Assembly: GCA_031274075.1 (NCBI GenBank)
Contig: JAISQQ010000200.1
Coordinates: 1-7,970 of the forward strand
DNA: 7,970 bases
Origin: Accumulibacter sp.
GTDB lineage: Bacteria; Pseudomonadota; Gammaproteobacteria; Burkholderiales; Rhodocyclaceae
Direction: 5' to 3'
The position numbers and the translations under genes were made by a program. Shown here one piece after another: positions 1 through 4,878 of the stretch; positions within the stretch are counted from its first letter, which is position 1; every line of letters starts with the position of its first letter. The notes below the pieces were generated by a model, which saw nothing but the letters and a program-made list of their open reading frames with translations, ran no database searches and had not been told where the DNA came from.

Positions 1-112
1 TATACTCAAGATAGACATGCACTTCCCTTTCGGAAAATTTTGGTTCTATCTTGCTTATTTTCCACGGCTCTTTTATTCCGAGAATACCTCGGTAAAAATC
101 TTTTTCATTCAT
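1..112 (-). CDS. ISL3-family transposase, N-terminal 37 residues (cut by window edge)
   Basis: The reading frame starts at ATG (112-110) and stays open to the window edge. It encodes 37 residues that begin MNEKDFYRGILGIKEPW and continue through KISKIEPKFSERE to VHVYLEY. The start followed by a short ILG(I/L)K-PPW-like stretch and then a beta strand ending V(H/D)VYLE is the typical N-terminus of ISL3 transposases, just before their zinc-binding CPxC region, which lies outside the window. There is no Shine-Dalgarno sequence. A perfect TATAAT lies six bases upstream of the ATG, so the message may be leaderless. The assignment rests on N-terminal family resemblance and the matching terminal repeat. 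Whether the rest of the gene is intact cannot be seen. Confidence 0.72.
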   Translation of the reverse strand, partial: MNEKDFYRGILGIKEPWKISKIEPKFSEREVHVYLEY

Positions 113-118
113 GCCGGT

Positions 119-148
119 ATTATATCATTTTTCCACTTTTCCACACAA
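119..148 (-). promoter_or_regulatory. Putative promoter of the ISL3 transposase
   Basis: On the minus strand a -35-like TTGTGT (148-143) is followed by an 18-base spacer and a perfect TATAAT -10 box (124-119). Transcription would start near 112, at the ATG itself. The -10 match is strong and the -35 match is only partial. Confidence 0.5.
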
Positions 149-165
149 TAGTCGGGAGAGCCGAC

Positions 166-217
166 ATTTGCGGGCGCAAAGCGCTCGGTAACTGAACTGT
201 CCTCTGTCTTCTGTCCT
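166..217. repeat. Dispersed repeat family 2, copy 1: palindrome plus heptanucleotide repeats
   Basis: The segment begins ATTTGCGGGCGC, passes through a palindrome (CGGGCGC AAA GCGCTCG, 171-187), and ends with three tandem 7-base units of the form CTGTCYT (197-217). The same arrangement recurs at 1855-1921 with five units. Both copies lie just downstream of a minus-strand gene end, here the dnaB stop codon. The ISL3 element sits at the edge of this copy. No coding function is visible. Confidence 0.75.
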
Positions 218-221
218 CCGA

Positions 222-1628
222 TCAGTAACCCGCCGTGGCGTAATTCTCGAAGCGCGTGTATTCGCCCAGGAAGGTCAGGCGCACCATGCCGATCGGGCCG
301 TTGCGCTGCTTGCCGATGATGATCTCGGCGGTGCCCTTGTCCTGCGTGTCGGGGTTATAGACCTCGTCGCGGTAGATGAACATGATCACGTCGGCGTCCT
401 GTTCGATGGCGCCCGACTCGCGCAGGTCGGACATCACCGGGCGCTTGTTCGGCCGCTGTTCGAGCGAGCGGTTCAACTGCGACAGGGCCATCACCGGCAC
501 GTTCAGTTCCTTGGCCAGGGCCTTGAGCGAACGCGAAATCTCCGAAATCTCGGTCGCCCGGTTCTCGCCGCTTCTCGGGTTGGTCGACGACATCAGTTGC
601 AGGTAGTCGATGATGATCAGGCCCAGCTTGCCGCACTGGCGATGCAGGCGGCGCGCGCGCGCGCGCAGGTCGAGCGGGTTGAGCGCCGCGGTCTCGTCGA
701 TGTACAGCGGCGCTTCGTGCATCTTGCCCAGCGCGAAGGACAGCCGCGACCATTCGTCGTCGTTCAGCTTTCCGGTGCGGACGCGATGCGCGTCAAGCCG
801 GCCGACCGAGGACAGCATGCGCATCGCCAGTTGCGTGCCGCCCATTTCCATGGAGAAAACGGCGACCGGCAGTCCCATCTCGACCGCCACGTGCTCGCCG
901 ATGTTCAGCGCGAACGAGGTCTTTCCCATCGACGGGCGGCCGGCGACGATCAGCAGATCGCCCGCTTGCAGGCCCGAGGTGCGCGCGTCGAGGTCGTGGT
1001 AACCGGTCGACACGCCGGTGATGTCGGACGGGTTGTCGCGGCTGTGCAGTTCCTCGATGCGCTCGACGACTTGCGCCAGCAGCGGATTGATATGCTGAAA
1101 ACCGCTCTGGTATCGGAAGCCCGATTCGGCGATGGCGAATACCCTGGCCTCGGCCTCGTCCAGCAGTTGCTTGGCTTCGCGCCCCAGGGGGTTGAAGGCG
1201 CTGCCGGCGATCTCGTCGCCGGCGGTGACGAGTTGCCGCAGGATCGCCCGTTCGCGCACGATCTCGGCGTAGCGCCGGATGTTCGACGCCGACGGCGTAT
1301 TGACGGCGAGTTCGCCGAGATAGGCCAGCCCGCCGGTCTCGCTCCCCTCGCCCGCCAGGTCGAGGCTTTCCGCGACGGTGACCGCGTCGGCCGGCTTGCC
1401 GCGCTCGAGCAGTTTGCTGATATGGCGGTAGATGCGCCGGTGCTCGTCGCGATAAAAATCGGTCTCGCCGACGACGTCGGCGATCCTGTCGAACGCCGCG
1501 TTGTCGAGCAACAGGCCGCCGAGCACCGATTGCTCGGCTTCGATCGAATGCGGCGGTACGCGCAAACCGGCAAGCGCCGGATCGGGCGTCGCCTTGGGCG
1601 TGTTCGCGGAAGGGGAAGGCTTGGCCAT
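222..1628 (-). CDS. dnaB: Replicative DNA helicase DnaB
   Basis: This is the hexameric 5'-3' helicase that unwinds DNA at the replication fork and recruits primase. The 468 residues match the usual length (471 in E. coli). The N-terminal helical domain begins near residue 24 (VPPHSIEAEQSVLGGLLL). The RecA-like domain follows: Walker A GRPSMGKT (230-237), catalytic Glu in FSMEM (E261), Walker B LIIIDYLQL (D341), SQLNRSLEQR (383-392), DLRESGAIEQDAD (401-413) and the late GKQRNGP segment around R442. All key residues are present. The ATG start at 1628 is the only in-frame ATG at the N-terminus, but no Shine-Dalgarno precedes it. A dispersed repeat abuts it and supplies the first two bases of the start codon. 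In many relatives dnaB follows rplI in one operon. Here a terminator and repeats separate them, so dnaB needs its own promoter or readthrough. No clear promoter is visible. Confidence 0.98.
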   Translation of the reverse strand: MAKPSPSANTPKATPDPALAGLRVPPHSIEAEQSVLGGLLLDNAAFDRIADVVGETDFYRDEHRRIYRHISKLLERGKPADAVTVAESLDLAGEGSETGGLAYLGELAVNTPSASNIRRYAEIVRERAILRQLVTAGDEIAGSAFNPLGREAKQLLDEAEARVFAIAESGFRYQSGFQHINPLLAQVVERIEELHSRDNPSDITGVSTGYHDLDARTSGLQAGDLLIVAGRPSMGKTSFALNIGEHVAVEMGLPVAVFSMEMGGTQLAMRMLSSVGRLDAHRVRTGKLNDDEWSRLSFALGKMHEAPLYIDETAALNPLDLRARARRLHRQCGKLGLIIIDYLQLMSSTNPRSGENRATEISEISRSLKALAKELNVPVMALSQLNRSLEQRPNKRPVMSDLRESGAIEQDADVIMFIYRDEVYNPDTQDKGTAEIIIGKQRNGPIGMVRLTFLGEYTRFENYATAGY

Positions 1629-1744
1629 GTTTCAATCCACGTCCGGCAGGCCGGACGAAAGCACGGAAGGGCTTACGCTCCTCCCGTGCAAGATTATCCC
1701 CCTGAAGGGGGAGGTTCCAACCGGAGTCGGTTTTTGATGAAAAC
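1627..1744 (+). repeat. Dispersed repeat family 1, copy A: chain of hairpins with a CRISPR-repeat-like end
   Basis: The segment opens with ATGTTTCAATCCACG and folds into successive stems on the plus strand. These are CGTCCGG/CCGGACG (loop CAGG); GCACGG pairing with CCGTGC across about 17 bases; CCCCCT/AGGGGG (loop GA); and AACCG/CGGTT (loop GAGT) followed by a T-run. A second copy, interrupted by an insertion, lies at 3728-4041. The order of blocks is shared: the opening motif, GGCCGGACG, AAAGCACGGAAGG, CTTACGC, GATTATCCCC, then CGGTTTTTG and GTGAAAA or ATGAAAA. The minus-strand end abuts the dnaB start codon. It could be a non-coding RNA gene or a non-autonomous mobile repeat. The sequence does not decide between them. 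Confidence 0.75.
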
Positions 1745-1854
1745 CTAAGATGAGATCGGACACGAGGCGCGCGACGATTGGCGTGTTTTCGGATCAAATA
1801 TTGACACATTTCGTGGGCGTGGCGGGGGACACGGCAGAAGACGGAAGACCGTAA

Positions 1855-1921
1855 TATTTGCGGGCGCGAAGCGCCCGGTAATCAAACTGTCCTCTGTCAT
1901 CAGTCCTCTGTCTTCTGAACT
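1855..1921. repeat. Dispersed repeat family 2, copy 2: palindrome plus five heptanucleotide repeats
   Basis: The segment begins ATTTGCGGGCGCG, contains the perfect palindrome CGGGCGC GAA GCGCCCG (1861-1877), then five 7-base units close to CTGTCCT (1887-1921): CTGTCCT, CTGTCAT, CAGTCCT, CTGTCTT, CTGAACT. It matches copy 1 at 166-217 apart from unit number and a few substitutions. It lies beyond the terminator of the rpsF operon. Between the two repeat families (1745-1854) I see no gene and no convincing promoter. Confidence 0.75.
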
Positions 1922-1958
1922 ACTCGACCCTGCCCCGCTTCTTCTCGTCGCGCCAGCG

Positions 1959-1988
1959 AAAAAAGCCTTGCGTCGCCGCAAGGCTTTT
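1959..1988 (-). terminator. Intrinsic terminator of the rpsF-priB-rpsR-rplI operon
   Basis: On the minus strand a 12-bp perfect stem (AAAAGCCTTGCG with CGCAAGGCTTTT, four-base loop) ends in a run of six T. It lies about 50 bases past the rplI stop codon. The A-run on the other side would let it work in the opposite direction too. Confidence 0.9.
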
Positions 1989-2040
1989 CCGGATTCGCGG
2001 GCGGTGGAGACTCGTCCCGGAAAGGCGTTCACCGCTGCGT

Positions 2041-2490
2041 TTACTGTTCGCCGACCACGACCACCTTGATGGTCGCGACGACGTCGGTATGCAGCGCGAC
2101 TTCCAGGTCCGACTCGCCGAGCGCCTTGAGCGGGCCGTCCGGCATGCGGATGTCGGACTTCTCGACGGTAAGGCCGAGCGCTTTCAAGCCGTCCGCGATG
2201 TCGTAGTTGGTCACCGAGCCGAACAGGCGTCCGTCGACCCCCGCCTTGCGGGCCACGGTCACGGTCACGCCTTCCAGCCGGGCGGCGAATTCCTGGGCCG
2301 TGGTGAATTTCTCGGCGGCCAGCTTTTCCAGTTCGGCGCGCCTCGCTTCGAACTCCTTCATCGCCGCCGGCGTGGCGCGCTTGGCCTTGCCGGAAGGAAT
2401 CAGGAAATTGCGGGCATAGCCGTCCTTGACCCGGACGAGATCGCCCAGGTTGCCGAGATTGACGACCTTTTCCATCAGAATGATTTGCAT
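2041..2490 (-). CDS. rplI: 50S ribosomal protein L9
   Basis: This is a large-subunit protein that binds 23S rRNA near the L1 stalk and helps maintain the reading frame. The 149 residues equal the E. coli length. The N-terminal domain opens [19 protein letters not shown] and contains the family signature around [20 protein letters not shown]. It is followed by the connecting helix (about residues 41-75, rich in Lys, Glu and Ala) and the C-terminal domain with [16 protein letters not shown]. The start has a good ribosome binding site (AGGA, seven bases before the ATG). It is the last gene of the operon, 15 bases after the rpsR stop, and is followed by a strong terminator. Nothing looks unusual. 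Confidence 0.98.
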   Translation of the reverse strand: MQIILMEKVVNLGNLGDLVRVKDGYARNFLIPSGKAKRATPAAMKEFEARRAELEKLAAEKFTTAQEFAARLEGVTVTVARKAGVDGRLFGSVTNYDIADGLKALGLTVEKSDIRMPDGPLKALGESDLEVALHTDVVATIKVVVVGEQ

Positions 2491-2505
2491 CGTCTTGTCC
2501 TCGCG

Positions 2506-2781
2506 TCAGGGGTGGTTGTCAGTATACGGCAGCAGCGCCAGGAAGCGCGCGCGCTTGATGGCCACCGACAGCATGCGCTGATAGCCGGCCTTGGTGCCGG
2601 TCAGCCGCGCCGGCATGATCTTGGCGTTCTCGGCGACGTATTCCTTGAAGAGATCGACATCCTTGTAGTCGATGCTCTCCATCTTCTCGGCGGTGAAGCG
2701 GCAGAACTTGCGGCGCTTGAAGAGTCCGCTGCCGCGCTTCTTGACGTTCTTGTCATCCTTCTTCTTCATGAACCTTGCCAT
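2506..2781 (-). CDS. rpsR: 30S ribosomal protein S18
   Basis: This is a small-subunit protein that pairs with S6 on the 16S rRNA platform. The 91-residue product has a Lys-rich N-terminal extension ([17 protein letters not shown]), then the family core with [26 protein letters not shown] and the signature around [16 protein letters not shown], ending in [16 protein letters not shown]. The ATG at 2781 is chosen because GAAGGA lies seven bases upstream. An ATG six codons earlier lacks a good binding site, and one four codons later would remove the conserved MARF start. The chosen start lies inside the end of priB (29-base overlap), which suggests translational coupling. Confidence 0.97.
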   Translation of the reverse strand: MARFMKKKDDKNVKKRGSGLFKRRKFCRFTAEKMESIDYKDVDLFKEYVAENAKIMPARLTGTKAGYQRMLSVAIKRARFLALLPYTDNHP

Positions 2782-3082
2782 TTGCTTTTCCTTCCTCAAA
2801 TTCGATCGTTGTCACATGCAATCTGGGTTGTTTGCCGTTCTTGCCGCGGGCGGCCAGGAATCCGGTCAATCGGATCGGCATGCCGGGAGCCGCTTCCTGA
2901 ATCCAGCGGGCCGGCTCGCCCAGCGCGACGGCCGGGATCTCGCACTCGACGCGCCGCGGGCGGCCCGCCTCGAGCTGCTCCGAGCGGTGCCCGATCACGC
3001 ATTCCACGACCGGCACGCCGGCCGGAGTGAAACGCAGCGCCTTGCGCTCGATCAGGACCCCGGAAAGTTCGACGCGATTCAG
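2753..3082 (-). CDS. priB: Primosomal replication protein PriB (probable CTG start)
   Basis: PriB is a single-stranded-DNA-binding OB-fold dimer that works with PriA and DnaT or DnaC to reload DnaB at stalled forks. The frame reads (L/M)[35 protein letters not shown], then [16 protein letters not shown] and [18 protein letters not shown], ending with [11 protein letters not shown]. This matches PriB along about 109 residues, with both the NR(V/L)xLSG first strand and the TPAGVP turn. The only in-frame codon at the expected N-terminus is CTG (3082-3080), preceded four bases earlier by GGGGG. There is no in-frame ATG, GTG or TTG between the rpsF stop and this point. A GTG at 3016 would delete the first strand. 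The frame is the same as that of rpsF, with 15 bases between stop and CTG. The 3' end overlaps rpsR. The family call is firm and the start codon is inferred. Confidence 0.88.
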   Translation of the reverse strand: MNRVELSGVLIERKALRFTPAGVPVVECVIGHRSEQLEAGRPRRVECEIPAVALGEPARWIQEAAPGMPIRLTGFLAARGKNGKQPRLHVTTIEFEEGKANGKVHEEEG

Positions 3083-3097
3083 CTTGCCCCCGGCAAA

Positions 3098-3601
3098 TCA
3101 GCTCGCCGCCGGTTCTGCTACCGGTTCCGCGCTAGTGGCAGCCTCGGCCCCGGCCTCGACGGGCGCGGGCGCAACCTCGACGGGCGCGGCCTCGACGACG
3201 GCCCCGGCCTCGACTGGCGCGGGTACGGGCACAGGTGCGGGTGCTGCCGCCGCCTCACGCGCTTCCATCATCGACTTCGACTTCTCCTCCTTCATCATCG
3301 GAGAAGGCGTCGTCACGGCCTTTTTCATCTTGATGATCAGATGGCGCAACACGGCGTCGTTGAACTTGAAACCATGCTCGAGTTCGGCCAGCACCTCGCC
3401 GTTGCACTCGATGTTCATCAGCACGTAGTGGGCCTTGTGCAGCTTCTGGATCGGGTAGGCCAGTAGGCGGCGGCCCCAGTCTTCGAGGCGGTGGATCTGG
3501 CCGCCTTGCGCGGCGATGATCGACTTGTAGCGTTCGATCATCGCCGGAACCTGCTCGGTCTGGTCCGGATGGACGATGAATACAATCTCGTAATGACGCA
3601 T
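3098..3601 (-). CDS. rpsF: 30S ribosomal protein S6 with long Ala/Pro/Val-rich tail
   Basis: S6 binds 16S rRNA together with S18 on the small-subunit platform. The ferredoxin-like core spans about residues 1-95: [18 protein letters not shown], the segment around [29 protein letters not shown], and a C-terminal helix with [18 protein letters not shown] tail of about 60 residues follows, low in complexity and made of Ala, Pro, Val and Glu with repeated APVEAGA and PVEVAPAP blocks, giving 167 residues in all against about 131 in E. coli. The start at 3601 is supported by AAGGAG five bases upstream. An ATG six codons earlier would lie over that site. It is the first gene of the operon. Tails on S6 vary between species, so this one may be dispensable. 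Confidence 0.97.
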   Translation of the reverse strand: MRHYEIVFIVHPDQTEQVPAMIERYKSIIAAQGGQIHRLEDWGRRLLAYPIQKLHKAHYVLMNIECNGEVLAELEHGFKFNDAVLRHLIIKMKKAVTTPSPMMKEEKSKSMMEAREAAAAPAPVPVPAPVEAGAVVEAAPVEVAPAPVEAGAEAATSAEPVAEPAAS

Positions 3602-3617
3602 GCACACTCCTTTTGGC

Positions 3618-3649
3618 AAAAAAGCCCCCCGCCATGCGAACGGTGGAGC
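3618..3649 (-). promoter_or_regulatory. Leader hairpin of the rpsF operon: possible attenuator or S6:S18 binding site
   Basis: In the minus-strand leader, GCTCC (3649-3645) can pair with GGGGC (3628-3624) across a loop that holds ACCG (3644-3641). Six T follow (3623-3618). The rpsF ribosome binding site comes right after. Known rpsF leaders in many bacteria carry a hairpin exposing a CCG-containing motif that S6:S18 bind, mimicking their 16S rRNA site. The position and the ACCG fit that idea, but the fold is short and I have not tested it. It could instead be a plain attenuator. Confidence 0.4.
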
Positions 3650-3667
3650 AAGGTGGAAAAACGGGAG

Positions 3668-3696
3668 AGTCTACCCGAAAACAGCCTCCCGATCAA
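3668..3696 (-). promoter_or_regulatory. Putative sigma-70 promoter of the rpsF operon
   Basis: On the minus strand, TTGATC (3696-3691) and TAGACT (3673-3668) are separated by exactly 17 bases. Each matches the consensus at four of six positions. Transcription would begin near 3661, giving a leader of about 60 bases that contains the hairpin at 3624-3649. Confidence 0.55.
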
Positions 3697-3810
3697 TTGG
3701 GGCGAAAGCTGTCCGAGCGAATCGTGAATGTTTCAATCCACGGACGGCGGGCCGGACGGAAAGCACGGAAGGCTTACGCATCTCCCGGATCGGACGGGAT
3801 TATCCCCTCA

Positions 3811-3999
3811 AGAAGCTGTTTGCGATCTTTCTCTCTGGGAGCGCGGGGCGCCAGCCCCGCTTTTTGCCAGCGCCATGACACTGCCGCCGCTGTTGCGGGG
3901 CGGGTGCCCCGCGCTCCCAGGGGCGGCTCGGAGAGAGGCTTTCATAATGGACTTGTGTAGATACCCGTGCTCCCAGAGAGAAGATCGCAAACAGCTTCT
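3811..3999. mobile_element. MITE-like element with 31-32 bp terminal inverted repeats
   Basis: The left end starts AGAAGCTGTTTGCGATCTTT and continues CTCTCTGGGAGC (to 3842). The right end (3969-3999) is its reverse complement with one base missing from a T-run. No transposase is encoded in the 189 bases, so it could move only with help from a related element elsewhere. Inside are two hairpins with the same stem, GCGGGGC/GCCCCGC (3843-3860 and 3895-3912), and longer internal arms CTGGGAGCGCGGGGC (3835-3849) and GCCCCGCGCTCCCAG (3906-3920). It sits at the centre of a C-run/G-run palindrome. A clean target duplication is not visible. Confidence 0.8.
3843..3865 (+). terminator. Terminator-like hairpin inside the MITE-like element
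   Basis: A perfect 7-bp GC stem (GCGGGGC, loop GCCA, GCCCCGC) is followed directly by TTTTT. By structure it should stop plus-strand transcription. It may isolate the gene at 4138 from anything started in the repeat upstream. Confidence 0.55.
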
Positions 4000-4062
4000 A
4001 AAGGGGGAAGCTTCCAAGCGAAGGCGGTTTTTGGTGAAAAATAAACGGACGGCGAGCCGATC

Positions 4063-4098
4063 GGTGGCAAAAGCGATGGCAAAAACGGTGGCAAAAGC
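4063..4098. repeat. Three tandem 12-base repeats
   Basis: The units are GGTGGCAAAAGC, GATGGCAAAAAC and GGTGGCAAAAGC, placed head to tail just upstream of the putative promoter of the NlpC/P60 gene. They might be a protein-binding site or a slippage product. Nothing in the sequence decides. Confidence 0.8.
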
Positions 4099-4100
4099 AG

Positions 4101-4129
4101 TTTACAGATATTCGTTTTTCATTTAAATT
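4101..4129 (+). promoter_or_regulatory. Putative sigma-70 promoter of the NlpC/P60 gene
   Basis: TTTACA (4101-4106) and TAAATT (4124-4129) are 17 bases apart, with an AT-rich spacer that stands out from the GC-rich surroundings. Transcription would start near 4136, only about two bases before the ATG at 4138. That would give an essentially leaderless message and would explain the missing ribosome binding site. Confidence 0.5.
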
Positions 4130-4137
4130 CCCGCCCC

Positions 4138-4653
4138 ATGTCTTATCGCAAGCTCTTGGCAATCCTGTTTTCGGCCGCTGCCTTTTTCCTGGGCGCCGTC
4201 GGCGCCGCCCATGCGGCCGAGCAAGCGTCCGCGCCCGGCGAAGAAATCTCTTTCCTCGATCGCTATACCAACAGCACGCAGGATTTGATCCTCGCGGGCC
4301 TGGAACTCGTCGGGATCAACTACCGCCGGGGTGGCACCCACCCGGACAGCGGGCTCGATTGCAGCGGTTTCGTGCAGTTCGTTTTCAGGAATGCCTTGGG
4401 CAAGCTGCTGCCGAGAACGACCCGGGAGCAGAGCAAGGTCGGCGACGTAATCGACGACAAAAACGAACTCAAGCCCGGCGACCTGGTTTTTTTCAACACC
4501 ATGCGCCGCGCCTTTTCGCACGTCGGCATCTATCTCGGGGACAACCGCTTCATGCACGCCCCGCGCACCGGCGGAGAAATCCGGGTCGAGGACATGAGCC
4601 AGAGCTACTGGGTAAAACGCTACAACGGCGCGCGCCGGATCGTCGAGCGCTGA
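4138..4653 (+). CDS. Secreted NlpC/P60-family cysteine peptidase (putative peptidoglycan endopeptidase)
   Basis: This is probably an exported hydrolase that cuts peptide stems of peptidoglycan. The 171 residues begin with a signal peptide: MSYRK, a hydrophobic run and AHA before AEQ, with cleavage near residue 26. After a linker, the NlpC/P60 domain (about 47-171) has the catalytic Cys in LDCSGFVQFVF (C75), the first His in FSHVGIYLGD (H128) and a polar third position in FMHAPRTGG (H140). The substrate-side motifs YRRGGTHPDSG and LKPGDLVFF are also present. The whole catalytic set is intact. There is no lipobox and no LysM or SH3 anchor, so the protein is likely periplasmic and soluble, much like E. 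coli Spr (MepS) or YdhO in size. The ATG at 4138 lacks a Shine-Dalgarno. The exact bond cleaved is not known from sequence. Confidence 0.92.
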   Translation: MSYRKLLAILFSAAAFFLGAVGAAHAAEQASAPGEEISFLDRYTNSTQDLILAGLELVGINYRRGGTHPDSGLDCSGFVQFVFRNALGKLLPRTTREQSKVGDVIDDKNELKPGDLVFFNTMRRAFSHVGIYLGDNRFMHAPRTGGEIRVEDMSQSYWVKRYNGARRIVER

Positions 4654-4672
4654 AACCAAACGGTTTTGCGGG

Positions 4673-4698
4673 AAAGGGACGCCTTGGCGTCCTTTTTT
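4673..4698 (+). terminator. Intrinsic terminator after the NlpC/P60 gene
   Basis: The inverted repeat GGACGCC/GGCGTCC is followed by TTTTTT, 20 bases after the stop codon. The loop between the arms is only TT, so the real loop probably takes in the inner base pairs. It separates this gene from murJ. Confidence 0.8.
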
Positions 4699-4775
4699 GC
4701 TTCCTGTGAAAAGAGGTGTCGCAGGGCGGATGCAATCGCCTTGTATTTCCCACGGCCCGACCGTTTTCAGCCCAT

Positions 4776-4787
4776 TTGCGGCACAAT
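4776..4787 (+). promoter_or_regulatory. Weak extended -10 candidate upstream of murJ
   Basis: In the 180-base gap before murJ, TTTGCGGCACAAT offers a CACAAT -10 box (4782-4787) with a TG a few bases upstream, but no good -35 box at the right distance. It is the best promoter candidate in this gap. I see nothing else there, and in particular no rpsT gene, which neighbours murJ in some relatives. Confidence 0.3.
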
Positions 4788-4878
4788 GGCGATCCTTGCG
4801 TGGCGATCGAATCGGCGTTTCCTCGATATCACTCGATACACGGCGCCCGCGGAGAAAAAACATCACCGCTTCCCCAGG

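Larger units (their letters stand above)
1..162 (-). mobile_element. ISL3-family insertion sequence, left end (partial)
   Basis: The end of an insertion sequence runs off the left edge of the window. Read on the minus strand, it begins at 162 with GGCTCTCCCGACTATTGTG, which resembles the GGCTCTT-type terminal inverted repeats of the ISL3 family. About 50 bases inside lies the start of an ISL3-type transposase. The segment is clearly AT-richer than the flanking chromosome, which suggests a foreign origin. ISL3 elements usually duplicate 8 bp of target, so 163-170 is the expected duplication, but the other end is not visible. The exact end is inferred from the family-like terminal repeat. Confidence 0.7.
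3728..4041 (+). repeat. Dispersed repeat family 1, copy B, interrupted by a MITE-like element
   Basis: This is the second copy of the repeat found at 1627-1744. The left part (3728-3810) matches from ATGTTTCAATCCACG through AAAGCACGGAAGG to GATTATCCCCT. The right part (4000-4041) resumes with AAAGGGGGAAGCTTCC and ends GGCGGTTTTTGGTGAAAAA. Between them is a 189-base insertion. Without it the copy would be about 125 bases, close to copy A. The two copies have diverged by scattered substitutions, so they are not a recent duplication. Confidence 0.72.

Noticed and set aside
651..666. Run of eight GC dinucleotides inside dnaB, as a possible phase-variable or Z-DNA site
   Set aside because: It encodes the RARAR segment within a conserved region of an intact essential gene, and high GC with Arg-Ala codons is enough to explain it.
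1627..1660. A CRISPR array signalled by GTTTCAATCCACG
   Set aside because: Only one repeat-like unit occurs at each of two sites 2.1 kb apart, with no regularly spaced repeats, no spacers and no cas genes. The wider 115-base similarity explains the match better.
597..1748. Open reading frame of 383 codons on the plus strand opposite dnaB
   Set aside because: It is antisense to an intact DnaB, has Arg/Val/Ala/Asp-rich sequence with no recognisable domain, and runs on into the dispersed repeat.
1801..1829. TTGACA at 1801-1806 as a plus-strand promoter
   Set aside because: No -10-like sequence follows at 16-19 bases; the region there is GC-rich, and no plus-strand gene lies downstream.
3728..4126. 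Open reading frame of 132 codons through the repeat and MITE-like element
   Set aside because: It starts in the repeat's opening motif and crosses the MITE boundaries, so it is a chance frame. The Lys-Ala run at its end is just the 12-base tandem repeat.
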